Assembly: GCA_001599915.1 (NCBI GenBank)
Contig: BCIG01000010.1
Location: 722,006 to 786,005 of the forward strand
Origin: Symbiotaphrina buchneri
Lineage: Eukaryota; Ascomycota; Symbiotaphrinales; Symbiotaphrinaceae
DNA: 64,000 nt
Direction: 5' to 3'
Position numbers and translations under genes: made by a program. The notes below the pieces were generated by a model. The model made no database searches, was not told the origin of the DNA, and was given only the letters and a program-made list of their open reading frames with translations. Below, piece after piece: positions 11,983 through 23,527 of this stretch. Position 1 is the stretch's first letter; the number at the start of each line of letters is the position of its first letter.

Positions 11983-12489
11983 ATGACTATCACGGGACAC
12001 TGCCTCTGCAAGGCCGTCACCTACTCCATCGACGTCGACAAGCCCGCCCTCGTCGGCTACGACCACTGCGACGACTGCCAGCGCCAGAGCGGGAGCACCT
12101 ACTGTACCTCTCCCCCCTCCTGCCTCCCTTTCAACCTCCCCCTTCCCCATTCCACCTCTCAAGCTGCTACCCCCTCACTAACACCCCTCCCCCTCACAGC
12201 ACTCGTAGCCGTCGTCCCCAAAGCCAAGCTCACCCTCAACGGGCCGACCAAGTCGTGGGCGGGCGTGGGATCCTCGGGCAAAGCCGTGCACCGGATCTTC
12301 TGCAGCGAGTGCGGCAGCCCGATCGCGCACGACCCGGACGCGGCGCCGGATATCATCGCGATGAAGGCCGGTACGTTCGATACGGCGATCAAGAGGGAGT
12401 TAAAGCCCGACACGGAGATCTGGACGGTCAGCAAGCTCCCGTTCTGTCAGGAGCATCTGGCGAAGCCGTTTGAGCACATGCCGGAGTAG
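11983..12489 (+). CDS. GFA/CENP-V domain protein (glutathione-dependent formaldehyde-activating-like)
   Basis: Two exons, 11983-12103 and 12200-12489, encode 136 residues, typical for single-domain GFA proteins. The 96-bp intron is a multiple of three without stops, so the frame also reads through it, but the intron interrupts the conserved SGSTY|SLVAVVP. Zinc ligands are visible: HCLC near the start, CDDCQRQSG at about residue 35-43, and FCSECGSPIAHDP. A conserved TVSKLPFCQEH segment follows near the C-terminus. The family binds zinc and is annotated as activating formaldehyde with glutathione; for most fungal members the reaction is unproven. It stands alone between the lipid-metabolism gene and the amidase. 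Confidence 0.85.
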   Translation: MTITGHCLCKAVTYSIDVDKPALVGYDHCDDCQRQSGSTYCTSPPSCLPFNLPLPHSTSQAATPSLTPLPLTALVAVVPKAKLTLNGPTKSWAGVGSSGKAVHRIFCSECGSPIAHDPDAAPDIIAMKAGTFDTAIKRELKPDTEIWTVSKLPFCQEHLAKPFEHMPE

Positions 12490-12676
12490 AGGGAGATGGA
12501 GATTGAAGGGCGCTTGGATTGTTTGGGGGCCGAGGAGGCGGAGAGGAGATTGCGTGTGCAGGGTCCAAGTCCTCTCTTGTAGTTTTTTCTATCGATCATG
12601 ACTTTCCCATCCCCTCAATTCAACTTCCGTCCGCTCTGAAGTGCACGCCATCTACCGCCACTACTACTTGCCGCCC

Positions 12677-14748
12677 CTATCCATTCAACACCTGATCAAT
12701 GGTCGCCACCGCGCTCAAGAGCTCCTCATCATGCAGCGTCGGCGCAATGATCTGGATACTGCACGGCATGCCCTCGACCGCATCCGGCTCATCTGGAAAG
12801 AGCAACACAACGCATTAGCCCAGCGCATTCAGCCAGTAATCCCATTCACTGCCACAGACGAGTCTCTTTTCAAAACATTAATGGCAACGGGACGTTTGTA
12901 CTTACAAGCAGGCTTGTACGCCACATCCCTCAAGAACTCTTTATCCAGCGCCTCCTCTGCTTTGCCGAACGGCACCATCGCGGCCGGATACTACGTGTAC
13001 GAACGTCAGCCCTCTGCCTACCAAATCCACCGCCATCCCTCTTCTTCCAGCTCCCCGTTAACATCCTGAAAAGAATGGACTTACATCCAGCAGCGGACAC
13101 AGCCTTGTATACGTTCCCGGGCCGTACGTATCATGCTTCGCGCCCGCGCCCTGAAAGCCGGGCAAAATAAGCACATCCAGCTCCTGCCTTACCCACTCCC
13201 GCCTCCAGCCCTCCAGGAACTCCCTCCGTCTCACATTCAAGGCATACAAGTTCTCCAGTGTGGGCTTCATATACTCCCCCGTGGCCAAGCGCGTGTTCGC
13301 AATGGCCGGGATCTGCGGCTCGCCGCTGGCCAGGATATGCTGGCGCCACGTCGGCGGGTCCGCGGGGTCCATGCCGAAGAACTGGCTGGTCAGGTACACG
13401 GCCTCGTCGACGGTCGGGAGCGCGAGGTCGGAAAGCACGGTATGCCCGGCCTCACGTAACTTGGAGACGGCGGCCTGCATGGCACGCAGCACGGGCGGGT
13501 GCACGCGCCGCGCAGGGTCCTCGATGATGACGCCGACGCGGAGCGTGTCTTTGGATGGCACGCTGCGCCACCGGCAGCTCAGTGCGCCGGCATCCCGCCG
13601 CCAGGCTTGCGGGCCGATGCACAGCCGGCACGCGAGCTCGAGATCCCGCACGCTGTGTGCGAGCGGGCCGGCGCAGGCGAGCACGCCGGACATGCCGGGT
13701 GCTGCGGGCGAGGCTTGCCCGGCGTAGGGGAAGCGTGACGTGGACGGCTTGAAGCCGTATAGCCCGTTGAGTAGCGCGGGGATCCGGATCGAGCCCCCGA
13801 TGTCCGTCCCGATGCCGAGTGGGGAGCCGTGTAGCGCGAGCAGCGCGCCTTCGCCCCCGCTGGAACCGCCTGCGGCGAGCGTGAGGCGCCGCGGGTTGAG
13901 GACGCGGGCGAAGATGTTGTTGTGTGATTCGGCGGTCTGTAGGGAGATAGTGAGAATGGGGTGGAGAGAAGAGGAGGGAAGGGGGGTGGGAGGGAGACGG
14001 ACCATGAGAGTCTGTGGGATGTTGGTCTTGCAGTAGAGGACGGCGCCGAGATCGAGCAGGAGGTCTATCAGCGCGCTGTTCTCCGTCGCGGGACCGTGGT
14101 TGATGAAGGAGACGAAGCCGATGGTTGTATGCACGCCTTTGATCTTGAATGAGTCCTGCAGTTTTCCTGTTTAGCCTCCTAGTTCTCCTTGAAAGGGCAG
14201 TGCTGCGGCCAACGCTTGCTCACCTTGACACTGATCGGCAGCCCATGCAGCGGACCCTTCGTCTTCGAGGTCTCCTTGTAGTAGCGATCCAACTCCTTCG
14301 CGCGCTCAAGCGCCTCGTCGAAGAGGACTTCCGTGAGGCAATTCGTCTGCCACCGTCAATTCATCAGCACCCCTTTGCAGCCCCTGCACCCCCTCCGCAA
14401 CAATCATTCCCCCAGAAGCAAACTTTGAAGGTAACTCACCAATTGCCCCGCCACAGCAGCCCTCTTACAAAACGCCCGCGTCACCTCCTCGCTACTCACC
14501 TCCCCGGCCGCCATCATAGCCAACAATGTCGTTGCGTCGTGTTTCTCGGTCAACACCACCTCGCTCGCCGTCAGGATCCCACATGTCGCCGGGGCGTCGA
14601 GCACGCTGATCGGGTTATCTTGTTTGGCGCCTGCGAGTACCGACGCCGGCAGCCGCCAGGAGGAAGGGATCTTGGCGTCGCGCGCGCTGCGGTGAGCGGC
14701 GGCCAGGGTCTCCCATGAGGGAGCTGTGGTGTTTGAGGTGGATGACAT
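12677..14748 (-). CDS. Amidase signature family hydrolase
   Basis: Six exons, 14748-14440, 14346-14224, 14155-14003, 13936-13085, 12990-12906 and 12792-12677, give 545 residues. The start is the ATG of [12 protein letters not shown]; the frame upstream has only a TTG. The Ser-cisSer-Lys triad region is complete: [14 protein letters not shown] supplies the lysine, and [26 protein letters not shown] (positions about 13700-13850) supplies both serines. The C-terminus ends with the usual [16 protein letters not shown]. These enzymes hydrolyse amide bonds of small molecules such as acetamide or fatty-acid amides. No signal peptide is seen, so a cytosolic location is likely. The substrate cannot be assigned from sequence, and the neighbours do not suggest one. 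Confidence 0.9.
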
Positions 14749-15391
14749 GGATATGGAGCTCTCCAGTGCCAACTCGAGTCTGTATTGTTGGGGATATGGT
14801 AAAGGAAAGTAGGGGTCCTGGAGGAGGATTATTTAGGGGTAGCTGATATCGCGTATCGCCGAAGCGGGGGTGGAACAGTCCGCGTCCGCCGCCGTTGTTA
14901 TCGGATAATCGGCTGGCCGACCTGACAGACGATAGTTCTGATACGGTTTCTATATACGGGGCTATACAGAGCTAGCTGACATTGAGAAAGGTTCCGTTCC
15001 ATCTCATTGATCGAATCCAGGATACGGTCAGCGGGGGATAACCCGACCGCTGGAAATCCTCACCAGCAAGGAGAATATAATGCTTTTACGGTGCCAAGTG
15101 CTCGGCGGGCAAATTGTCATGACGAGAATTCATTATGTGTGGCACGCCTGATCATCAAAAAACCATTCAAAGATGAAGTGGGATCAATAACAAAGAAATG
15201 CCCCAGCCAACGGCAGTAGACGCCGACCACCAGGCCAGGTCGATGATGGCATGGCACGACAAAGAGGGCAAGACAAAGAAAACATGTTTCTTTCAACCGT
15301 TCCATATCATGCAAAGGATGTCCCCGCCCACTTTCCCTCCACTCTCTTGCTTTCTTCTTCCCAACAGCACTCGATCCCTGAAATTCCAGCG

Positions 15392-16865
15392 ATGAGACTA
15401 TTCTCGGTACCGCCTCGTGGGGCCTTGCTCTTGCTTACAGTCTTCCTACTCTCACATCCCGTCATCGCAGACTCCACCACCTCAGACAGCACGTCGACGA
15501 CGTCAAGCAGTTCAGACAGCAGCTCTTCCTCTTCCTCCACTGACCCCAGCAGCAGCAGCGAGACATCTTCCAGCTCCAGCTCATCCCCGAGCAGTAGCTC
15601 CTCCTCGTCCTCCTCGTCTTCGCCGTTGACAACCGCAGCGCCGACGACGCATACCATTGGTGTAGGGATCGTAAGTTGAGAGGACACCCAAGTGGTGCTG
15701 ATAAACTAGGTGCTGACGTCTAGAAGGCAGGCTTTACGTTCCTCCCTAGCGCAGTAACAGCCAACGTCGGCGACACCATCGGTAAGCCCCTGACCTCCCG
15801 TCCCAGCGCGCTGCTTCGACACCTAACTCATCCCCGCGGCCGCAGAATTCGAGTTCTTCCCTCAGAACCACTCGGTAGCTCGCGCTGAATACAAGTATCC
15901 ATGCATTCCATACGAGTACAGCGGCGTCAACAAGACCGGGTTTTGGTCCGGTTTTCATCCGGTGTCTGAGGTCTCAAGTGATGTGAGTCTTATCGGTGAT
16001 AGTGAATCACTTGGATGCTGGAAACAGGCTAATGATTCGCCGTTCCTTAGCCCCCGACCTTCAGCATCGTCATCAATGACACGGAGCCGGTATTCTTCTA
16101 CTGCAGCGCTCCGGGGGCATGTATTAACGATGGCATGGTCGGCGTGATAAACCCAGTACGCCTCCCTCCCTCCCTCTCCCACATAACCCCTCCCCTTTAA
16201 CAACTCATCTCCAGAACGACACCGAAACGCTCGCCAACCAGAAAGCCTACGCGGAGAACTCGACCATCATGCTCAGCCCGGGCCAAGCTCTCCCCGCCGA
16301 AGAAAACCCCTTCACCTCCAACACCTCCTCCTCCAGCAGCAACAGCACACACAAACCCCTTTCGACAGGCGGAATCGCCGGCATCGCGGTCGGTGGGGCC
16401 TTTCTCGCCGCGCTCATCGCCGGCGCGCTGTTCTTCCTGTACGGCCGCAACCGCACGCTCAAAGACGAGATCACGCGCAAGGAGGAGCAGCAGCGCGAGA
16501 TGCTGCATGCGGAGACGGCGTCACCGCCGCTGTATTCCCCTCATAGCCCGTATAGCTTTGAGCATGGTATGCCACAGCAGCAGGCGGGGTGGAGGGGTCC
16601 CGGGAGCCCGACACAGGGAAGTGGGTATTGGGAGCCGGTGGACTTGCCGGATAGTGAGTGGATTAGGAGCCCGCTGATCCCCGGGACACCTATGTCGCAG
16701 CAGATGCAGCAGGGGGGAGCGCCGGTGAGGAGGGTGTCGAGGTAAGTCATTGACCGGGTTCTGGTCGTTTGGGGAGTGTCGATGCTGATCTCCTGTAGGA
16801 TGCAAGAGCAGATGGACGGGCCTCATGAACTTGCCTCGAGGCGGTCGATCAGTGAGAAGGAATAG
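15392..16865 (+). CDS. Extracellular serine-rich protein with cupredoxin-like domain and one TM helix
   Basis: Six exons, 15392-15670, 15724-15781, 15846-15982, 16051-16155, 16215-16741 and 16799-16865, give 390 residues. In order: signal peptide (LLLLTVFLLSHPVIA), a linker of about 60 residues that is nearly all Ser/Thr (about residues 28-88, probably heavily O-mannosylated), a cupredoxin-like domain (KAGFTFLPSAVTANVGDTIEFEFFP, then NHSVARAEYKYPC and VFFYCSAPGAC), a second Ser-rich spacer, one TM helix (GIAVGGAFLAALIAGALFFLY) and a cytosolic tail rich in Pro and Gln. The pattern matches fungal extracellular serine-rich or laccase-like cell-surface proteins. Classical copper ligands His/Cys/His/Met are only partly evident, so copper binding is uncertain. 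It is probably a plasma-membrane or wall sensor-like protein. Confidence 0.85.
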
Positions 16866-17230
16866 ATTGTGATACTGCTGTTGGATCATGTTCTGTATCA
16901 CGCAGTCATACACTCATACGCCCGTTAGACCTGCTGTTTCTCATCATTTCGTTCACTCGGCTGTATGTTAGAATTTGCTTGGCCAAATAGAGGTGTGCTT
17001 GAACGATGTTTCTAGTCAGTAGATGATTCGAGAATAAAAGAGCGTACAGCAGTGAGTTTGTCATATTAGGAGTTCAGGGTATGTTGCAGGATGGATGTGA
17101 CAGCTAGGGCAGTAAGCAACTTCTATGAGAATCCGCTGTGGCTCATGAACCACTACCTATGTTGGTTCCGCTCACAAGAATGCCTGTATATGGCTTGGGG
17201 CAGTCTACAGTCCCAGTAACTGAGTGCTCG

Positions 17231-17603
17231 CTGCTCAAAGTTAATCGGTAATGGCACGCCTCTGTTTTTGGTTACCACACGCCCCTCTCATCTATTCGCA
17301 TCGTATCATATCTATTCACAGTCTCATCTCTCTACATCGTATCATCTCAATCTGCATATCTCATCTACCTGCATCGTATCGTATCTATTTGCCCGTATAT
17401 TAACATCGTAGCCTATCTGGTTTATCTCCCTGATGGTTGGACCGATTAATCGATCAATCGATCAAGGGCGCCATCTTATACCTGTTTACATATCCGTATA
17501 TCAAGGTGGGATTACACGGTCCACCAAATCGCCGTTTTTTGTATGAGAGGGGCGTGCAGTTACCAAATACGGGGGCGTGCCATTGCCGATTACCCTGCTC
17601 AAA
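17231..17603. mobile_element. MULE-like MITE with long TIRs and 9-bp target-site duplication
   Basis: A 355-bp element at 17240-17594 is bounded by terminal inverted repeats of about 50 bp (17240-17291 and 17543-17594). They begin GTTAATCGGTAATGG on the left and, in reverse complement, GGTAATCGGCAATGG on the right. They match at most positions through to ...CACGCCCCTCTCAT. The perfect 9-mer CTGCTCAAA occurs directly outside both ends (17231-17239 and 17595-17603), as expected for a target-site duplication. A 9-bp duplication with long inverted repeats fits Mutator-like elements. The interior has no coding capacity and includes a low-complexity run built on CATCGTATC units (about 17290-17410). 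It is therefore a non-autonomous element. Confidence 0.85.
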
Positions 17604-17832
17604 TTCCAGTAGCCTGGTTTGTTACATTTCAGAATGCTGGCATCCGATAAGACCGACTTTGAATGCATTCATTACGCCCATAAATCATACAAGGCATACA
17701 TACATCATCAAAAGGCAAGAAAAGCCATGCATGCAATAGCTTCCAAAACCAAAAGCCACATGACACACCTTACCCCTAGCATTAAGGGCAACAAACCTCT
17801 GGCCCAAACCAGCGGAAATACTCCTCACTACC

Positions 17833-19230
17833 TCAGGACTGGGCGGCAAAGCCGAGCTGCGGTGTCCCCGGGTTATCGAAGACAACGAATTGGCTCTTGA
17901 GGAACACATCGCCAAAGACGGCGAAGTCCAAGCCGGTGTTGGGTTGGATGCCACCGTAGCACGCTATGAACCGCGTTAGACAAACCCACTCCTGGTTTCA
18001 CTATATCACGGGATAGGAAAAGGAGGGGACTCACTGCTTCCACTAATCGGCTGATAATTAATATACGACCCCGGCACCGTGGCGCGGTAACCATTAATGA
18101 CCGCCGTGAAGCTCGGCAGGCTCGCGCTGCAGGGGATGGTATACGCCTCATACTCATAGTTATACCTCGCACCGCTGACCTGTCTGTAGTACGCCGTGAC
18201 GGCCGCCTGCGGGAGGTACAGCAGGGTGGTGCCGGTGTCGGCGATGGCGCTGAAGGACGACGTGGTCGTTGACCCGCTGCCGACGGCGTATCCGGATGCC
18301 GTGAACTGCCAGAAGCCGTTGGCTGTGTCGACGGGCGTGTAGGTGATGCTGCCCGTGTATTTGGACGAGTCGATGTACCCGAAGTCGTAGTACCCCGGCG
18401 CCTGGTGCTTTAGTGTGGCGGTGAAGAGAGGTGAGGCGAGCGAGGACTTGACGTTGTCGAAGAAGGTCAGTTGCTGAGTGGGTTCCACTGCCGGCCATGA
18501 CTTCGTGTTAGTACGAGGGAGGCGCCTTGTGCAGATATGAGTGGTACAGAATTGAACCACACGTACCGGTGTTTAGCTGCGAAAAGGCAAGTCCAACAAG
18601 CCCATCGTTGGTAGTATCTTCCACAAACTCGGCGCTGACGGTCTCTGCAGCCTCGACGGCCTGACTGGTTGCGGTCACGCCGCCGATGGTCACAGTGTCT
18701 GTGTAGACATTGCCGCTGGAGGCAGAGTTGTCGGCATACTCAATGGACCACGTATATCCGCTAAGGAGGTGGGAAGTTGACGACGCAGATGGATTATATA
18801 GCGTATGGCCCGGATTCAGATGAAGGCAGCTCAGTCGAGAAGACCCAGCTGAAGGCACAGTCGTTAGAAAGAGCGCAGTTATATTATGATGACCACACAG
18901 ATTCACTTACAAATCGCTAGAACCGGTATCAAAGTCCATATTCAGAGTCTGACCGCCTATGGAAACCGGGCAGAGGTATTCTTCATCGTAGGACTCGGGC
19001 ATTGCAGTGTCCTCGCCCTCCATCGCAGCAGCCGCATAAGTCAAGTTGGCACTCGCTTTCGCGCCATACTTTAAATACGTGCGCAACATATCAGCTGGGC
19101 CATTCTTCAGCTTCTGGCCGCGGGACTGCTGCGTCAAACTGAAATAATGCCCTCGCTTCTCGGTGGGAGCAGCTGAGGCAGTCGCTGCCAGGAGGGCGAG
19201 GAGGGCGGTGACGTGGCGAATGGCGGTCAT
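17833..19230 (-). CDS. Pepsin-like aspartic endopeptidase (A1 family), apparent +1 frameshift
   Basis: Exons 19230-18911, 18848-18567, 18487-18035 and 17963-17833 rebuild a secreted aspergillopepsin-like protease of about 394 residues. They include a signal peptide ([13 protein letters not shown]), a propeptide, the first catalytic DTG (MDFDTGSSD), the flap-region [11 protein letters not shown], the second catalytic [11 protein letters not shown] and the family end [13 protein letters not shown]...LGFAA. The summed exon length is 1186, one more than a multiple of three. Exon 2 starts in frame with [12 protein letters not shown] and must slip by one base at the CCC run 18809-18811 to continue with [10 protein letters not shown]. 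As it stands translation ends shortly after that point. The rest is intact, so the lesion is either very recent or a base-call error. Confidence 0.82.
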
Positions 19231-21649
19231 GACTAGATGAAATAAGTTTTATGATATAGGAGTAGATAAGCGAATTAGAAAGATATACAGGAGAGAGTGA
19301 TGACAGGCGCAGTGTAGTTCTTATTGCCTGTTGACCAAATGAAGGGCGCTGGTGATGATGCCATCCTGGACATGCCGTGGTTATTTATCCTACCTCATCG
19401 GCCAAGACAATATTGATTTAGCCGTTTCACCAAGCTTCCGATCGACGGTACGCTAGAATGCTAAGAGATCCCATCCCGTAGCACGCAGTGGCATTCGTGG
19501 GGTAGATTCCGGCGCTAGACGGTCTGATTGTTGTCTCGGGACGCAACGAACCGGCTCAATTGCCCGTATCGAGAAGGTGGCATGTGTGTCTCCATAAACA
19601 TTGCGCATGTGAGAGGCGGGAGGGCCAGGGAACTACCTGCGGACGGGGATTGTGTGCATGGTGGAAGGCCCTGGATTCTCTTCTTGGGGGAAAGTGCAGG
19701 TGGCGAGTGGATACACGCAGTCATGTTCTTGAGACCTGGATGCCTCTTTCTGGTAGGTTGGCCGGAAATGAGTGGAAAGCTCGCTGCCACACCTTGCGTT
19801 TCAGCATCCTCCACCCATGGTTGAGGTTGGGAGATGATCCCGAGGCCCAACCCAGGAACGGCAGACAAAGCGAGGTCGTTGAGGATGGTCATTGGCTAGA
19901 AAACGGCCGGTAATAATATGTCCATCCAGCGCGGGGGATAATACGAGTCAGTGAAAGAAACGGCGCATCAATTTAACCCAGTATCGGTGAGCAATAGCGG
20001 CGACCCTTCACTATCATTGCTGTTATCTGTGTTTATCCTGACGTCCTGACCTATCACAGAGCCAAGGTTTGTGCAGGGCTGTCTGCAACACAACTGTTAA
20101 GGCGGGGTACACAAGCTTTAATTTGTCAATCCACACCGGATCGGTAAGAGGGAGCCACACCCGTCATGCAGTAGCCTCGGCATCACCATTGAGAACTGTG
20201 GATTATCTGCCGCTTGCAACGTTCACAGCGTTAGGATAATTTGAAAAGCTCCATATCACAAGAGCATCTAGAACAAGGGGGTCGATGTCAATTAGTTGAC
20301 CCTTGGCAAGAGCCGACGCTTCGTGAAAACAAATCAGATCGATGACATGATATGTTTCACAGATCTTATTGGACAATCTCAACGGTCCTCAATTTCCACC
20401 AGAACACAGAGTGAAGGCGAGATAACATGATGACAGTTCGGATGATGTTGCGGGAGACAAACAAAAGATATCACGCGTTTCACGATCCAACGTGACAACC
20501 AATCGAACCTGCGCGACCACGGCTAGAGGTGACTTGTCATGGTAGCATCAGCCTGGACTAGCACCAGGTTCAATCGATGAACACAAAAGCCGAGTTCAAA
20601 TGACGGGACGAGGAAGCCAACTCATCAAAGATGAGTGACAACTGCACTTCGTAAATTTAGCCATCGGGGGTCGATATGACTTGCTGGAACTTGGAAGAGC
20701 CACTTGGCTTTGGTTTCGATGATGGCAATGGCAGGGGTGTGACACCTACGGCGTTTCAAAGATAAAGAATCGCGACCGTTACCTGCTGCTTCGAGTTTAG
20801 CCGAATGGAAGGCCTGATAAAAGATGATCGCCGGCATCAATTCCAAGGACGTAATGAAGCAACGTATCCGGGCGGACCTGGTCACCTCCTGGCTTTGTTG
20901 AATGACTGATAACGTTGGATCTGGCGAATGGTCCGAAGGTCGTAGGTTGCTGGCTTTGTTCCCTTTGACCGGATGTGGTTGATCGCCACCCGACGCGTGC
21001 TACAGTCGCTCGAGGGCTGCCCTCCCGTTGTCCACGTGTGACCACATACCTTCGCATTTGGGTAGAGAGATAAGACGCAGAATAAAGAACTGTGGCGCCG
21101 CGGGGATATTTCTCATGCTTGAAGGCGATTGTCATAGCGAGCGTCGGGCCGGTCCCATCAGGACGGGATCGGGAAATATCCTCAAGATGGGAAGTCAATC
21201 TCGGGACAACAGTGCGTCTTATCTCCAACTAATGCAAGTCACAATGAAGGAGCTGCAACTTGAGTTCTGATCCCGGAGTACAAAAGATGCCCATCTGAAT
21301 GGTGTACTTAACAGGAAAACATGTCCTTACCCTAACGCCAGTGAGATTGTGAAATCGGCCAGGGATAAGTGATAGCATACCTCAGCTATGCAAGGCGAGT
21401 GAGAAAAGCGACGCGCCTTTTTATCGCGCGAGCGCGATATGACAGTGAATGGGAATCTTGATTGCCATTTGTGGAGCATGGCCATTCCAGCACTTTACCA
21501 TAAGCAGAATCGTCGCGGTCATGACATTTCCTAAGGGCGCTGACCAAATGGACGGCTGTGAGTGGCTAAGCGACCGACGTCATCATGACCGCTTGTAAAC
21601 AATCTACCAATCTACCTTCGTACCTTACGTTTGTACCCCTCACGCCAGG
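19231..21649. other. Long intergenic region without recognisable gene
   Basis: About 2.4 kb between divergent genes (protease on minus, FAD-Rieske gene on plus). Open frames are all under 145 codons, overlap on both strands and match nothing I know. I saw no inverted repeats or transposon ends. Both flanking promoters must lie here. Confidence 0.4.
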
Positions 21650-23362
21650 ATGAAGGCCTTCGCGACACTGCGGAGTAAGGTACCCTCTACCTCATTTCGT
21701 ATCTTGCGAGAAGCCCATCGCCAGCTGAGGCCATCGTTTACTTGTCATCTGTCCACCAAGCCTCTTGCTGCATCAGCCGTCAAGATGTCGGCCGATCACT
21801 TCATGGACACGTCTGGTGCCAGCGACTCAGTCTGGGTCCATCTCGAGCCCTACTCCAACCGCCCCACGTTCTCGAAACTAACCCAAGATATCACCACCGA
21901 CGTGTGCATCATCGGCGCCGGCATCAGCGGCATCAGCGTCGCGTACGAGCTCATCAAGCGGGGTAAGAAGGTCGCCATAATCGAAGCCCGCGAGGTCCTC
22001 TCCGGCGAAACAGGTCGTACGTCGGGACACTTGGCGAACGCTCTGGATGACCACTATGTCGAGCTCGTGAGCAAGAAGGGACAGGATGGAGCCAAGGCGG
22101 CGGCTGAGAGTCATACATGGGCGTTGAAACGCGTGGGCGAGATCGCAAAAGAACTAGACATCGAGTGCGAGTACAGGTTGCTGCCTGGATATGAGCTCAG
22201 CCAGTATCCGCGTGGTGACAAGAAACATGATAAGGAAGTAAAGTTCCTTAAGGAAGAGGCGGAAAAGGCCCAGTCGGTGGGGTTGCAGGCGCATTTTGAA
22301 GAAGGTTTCGCGGTCAGAGGCTGGGATGGGAAACCGGATCAGCGAGACGCCACGATATTCCCAGGGCAGGCGACATTCCATCCGACCAAATATCTGAATG
22401 GCCTACTCAAGTGGTTCGCCAAACAACCAAACTTCTCCTGCTATACTCATACGCGCATGATGTCAATCGAAGAAGGGAGTTCGGGCGTCAAGGTCGGCAC
22501 AATGGACGGCCACACGATCTTATGCCAGGACGCCGTCGAAGCCACCAACATCCCCTTGCAAAAGCTCAGTATAATCACGGAGCTTGAGTTTTACCGAACC
22601 TACTGCATAGCGATTCGCGTCCCCAAAGGCGCCATCGAAGACAGCCTGATCTACGACCTTGCGGACCCGTACAAATATGTTCGATTTACAGCCTGCGACG
22701 ACAAGGATGACTACCTCGTCATAGGCGGGTGCGATCACAAAGTCGGCCAGGAATCCCCCGACGGTCGGTACGAGGAGCTGGAGCAGTGGGTGCGGGAACG
22801 CTTCTCGTGCGCCGGCAGCGTCGACTACAAGTGGAGCGGGCAAGTGATGGAACCCGTCGACCACGTCGCCTTCATCGGGCTCAACCAGATGAAGCAGCAC
22901 ACGTACATCGTAACAGGCGACTCCGGCAACGGGCTGACACATGGGGTCATGGCGGGCAAGATCATCGCGGACGCCATCGAAGGCGTCGACAACGCGTGGG
23001 CCAAGCTGTACTCGCCGAAGCGGCTGCCGTCACTCAGCACGCTGCCCAGCATGATCGCCCACGACGTCCAGGTCAACCTGCAGTACAAGCGCTACCTGCA
23101 GTCCGACGTCCCGGATATCGAGAGCTTGCCGAATGGCTGCGGTGGTGTTGTCCATGGCAAGCTCGGCAAGCCTACTGCCGTGTACAAGGATGAGCAGGGC
23201 AACGTCAGCAAGTACTCGGCGCTGTGCCCCCATCTGCAGGGTGTAGTCTGCTGGAATCCGGCGGAGAAGAGCTGGGATTGCCCGGTTCATGGAAGCAGGT
23301 TCAGTAAGGAGGGAATTCAGATCCAGGGACCGGCTAAGGCGGGGCTGTCGAAGCTTGAATGA
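21650..23362 (+). CDS. FAD-dependent oxidoreductase with C-terminal Rieske [2Fe-2S] domain
   Basis: An intronless gene of 570 residues. An N-terminal region rich in Arg/Ser and hydrophobics (MKAFATLRSKVPSTSF..., about 45 residues) looks like a mitochondrial presequence; the next ATG (MSADHFMDTSG) could give a cytosolic form. The DAO/DadA-type FAD domain carries CIIGAGISGISVAYELIKRG at about residues 86-105, GETGRTSGHLANALD and the C-terminal FAD contact GDSGNGLTHGVMAGKII. Residues about 480-570 are a Rieske domain with CPH (ALCPHLQG) and CPVH (WDCPVHGSRF), the C-x-H and C-x2-H cluster ligands. A fused Rieske domain suggests electrons from flavin substrate oxidation pass to an iron-sulfur centre. 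The substrate is unknown, perhaps an amine or amino acid. Confidence 0.9.
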   Translation: MKAFATLRSKVPSTSFRILREAHRQLRPSFTCHLSTKPLAASAVKMSADHFMDTSGASDSVWVHLEPYSNRPTFSKLTQDITTDVCIIGAGISGISVAYELIKRGKKVAIIEAREVLSGETGRTSGHLANALDDHYVELVSKKGQDGAKAAAESHTWALKRVGEIAKELDIECEYRLLPGYELSQYPRGDKKHDKEVKFLKEEAEKAQSVGLQAHFEEGFAVRGWDGKPDQRDATIFPGQATFHPTKYLNGLLKWFAKQPNFSCYTHTRMMSIEEGSSGVKVGTMDGHTILCQDAVEATNIPLQKLSIITELEFYRTYCIAIRVPKGAIEDSLIYDLADPYKYVRFTACDDKDDYLVIGGCDHKVGQESPDGRYEELEQWVRERFSCAGSVDYKWSGQVMEPVDHVAFIGLNQMKQHTYIVTGDSGNGLTHGVMAGKIIADAIEGVDNAWAKLYSPKRLPSLSTLPSMIAHDVQVNLQYKRYLQSDVPDIESLPNGCGGVVHGKLGKPTAVYKDEQGNVSKYSALCPHLQGVVCWNPAEKSWDCPVHGSRFSKEGIQIQGPAKAGLSKLE

Positions 23363-23527
23363 CTGGCTGCGAAGCTGTAACGAGCGGATGGCAAACACAG
23401 AGTGGGGGAGATTAGCACTAGCATAACGGCGTTTCTACAATTTATCCTGTCCTCTATTCTCTAACGCTAGCAAATCCAAGACACAACACCCCAAACCTCC
23501 TTAAACCCCACTGCGCATCTTTGGAAT

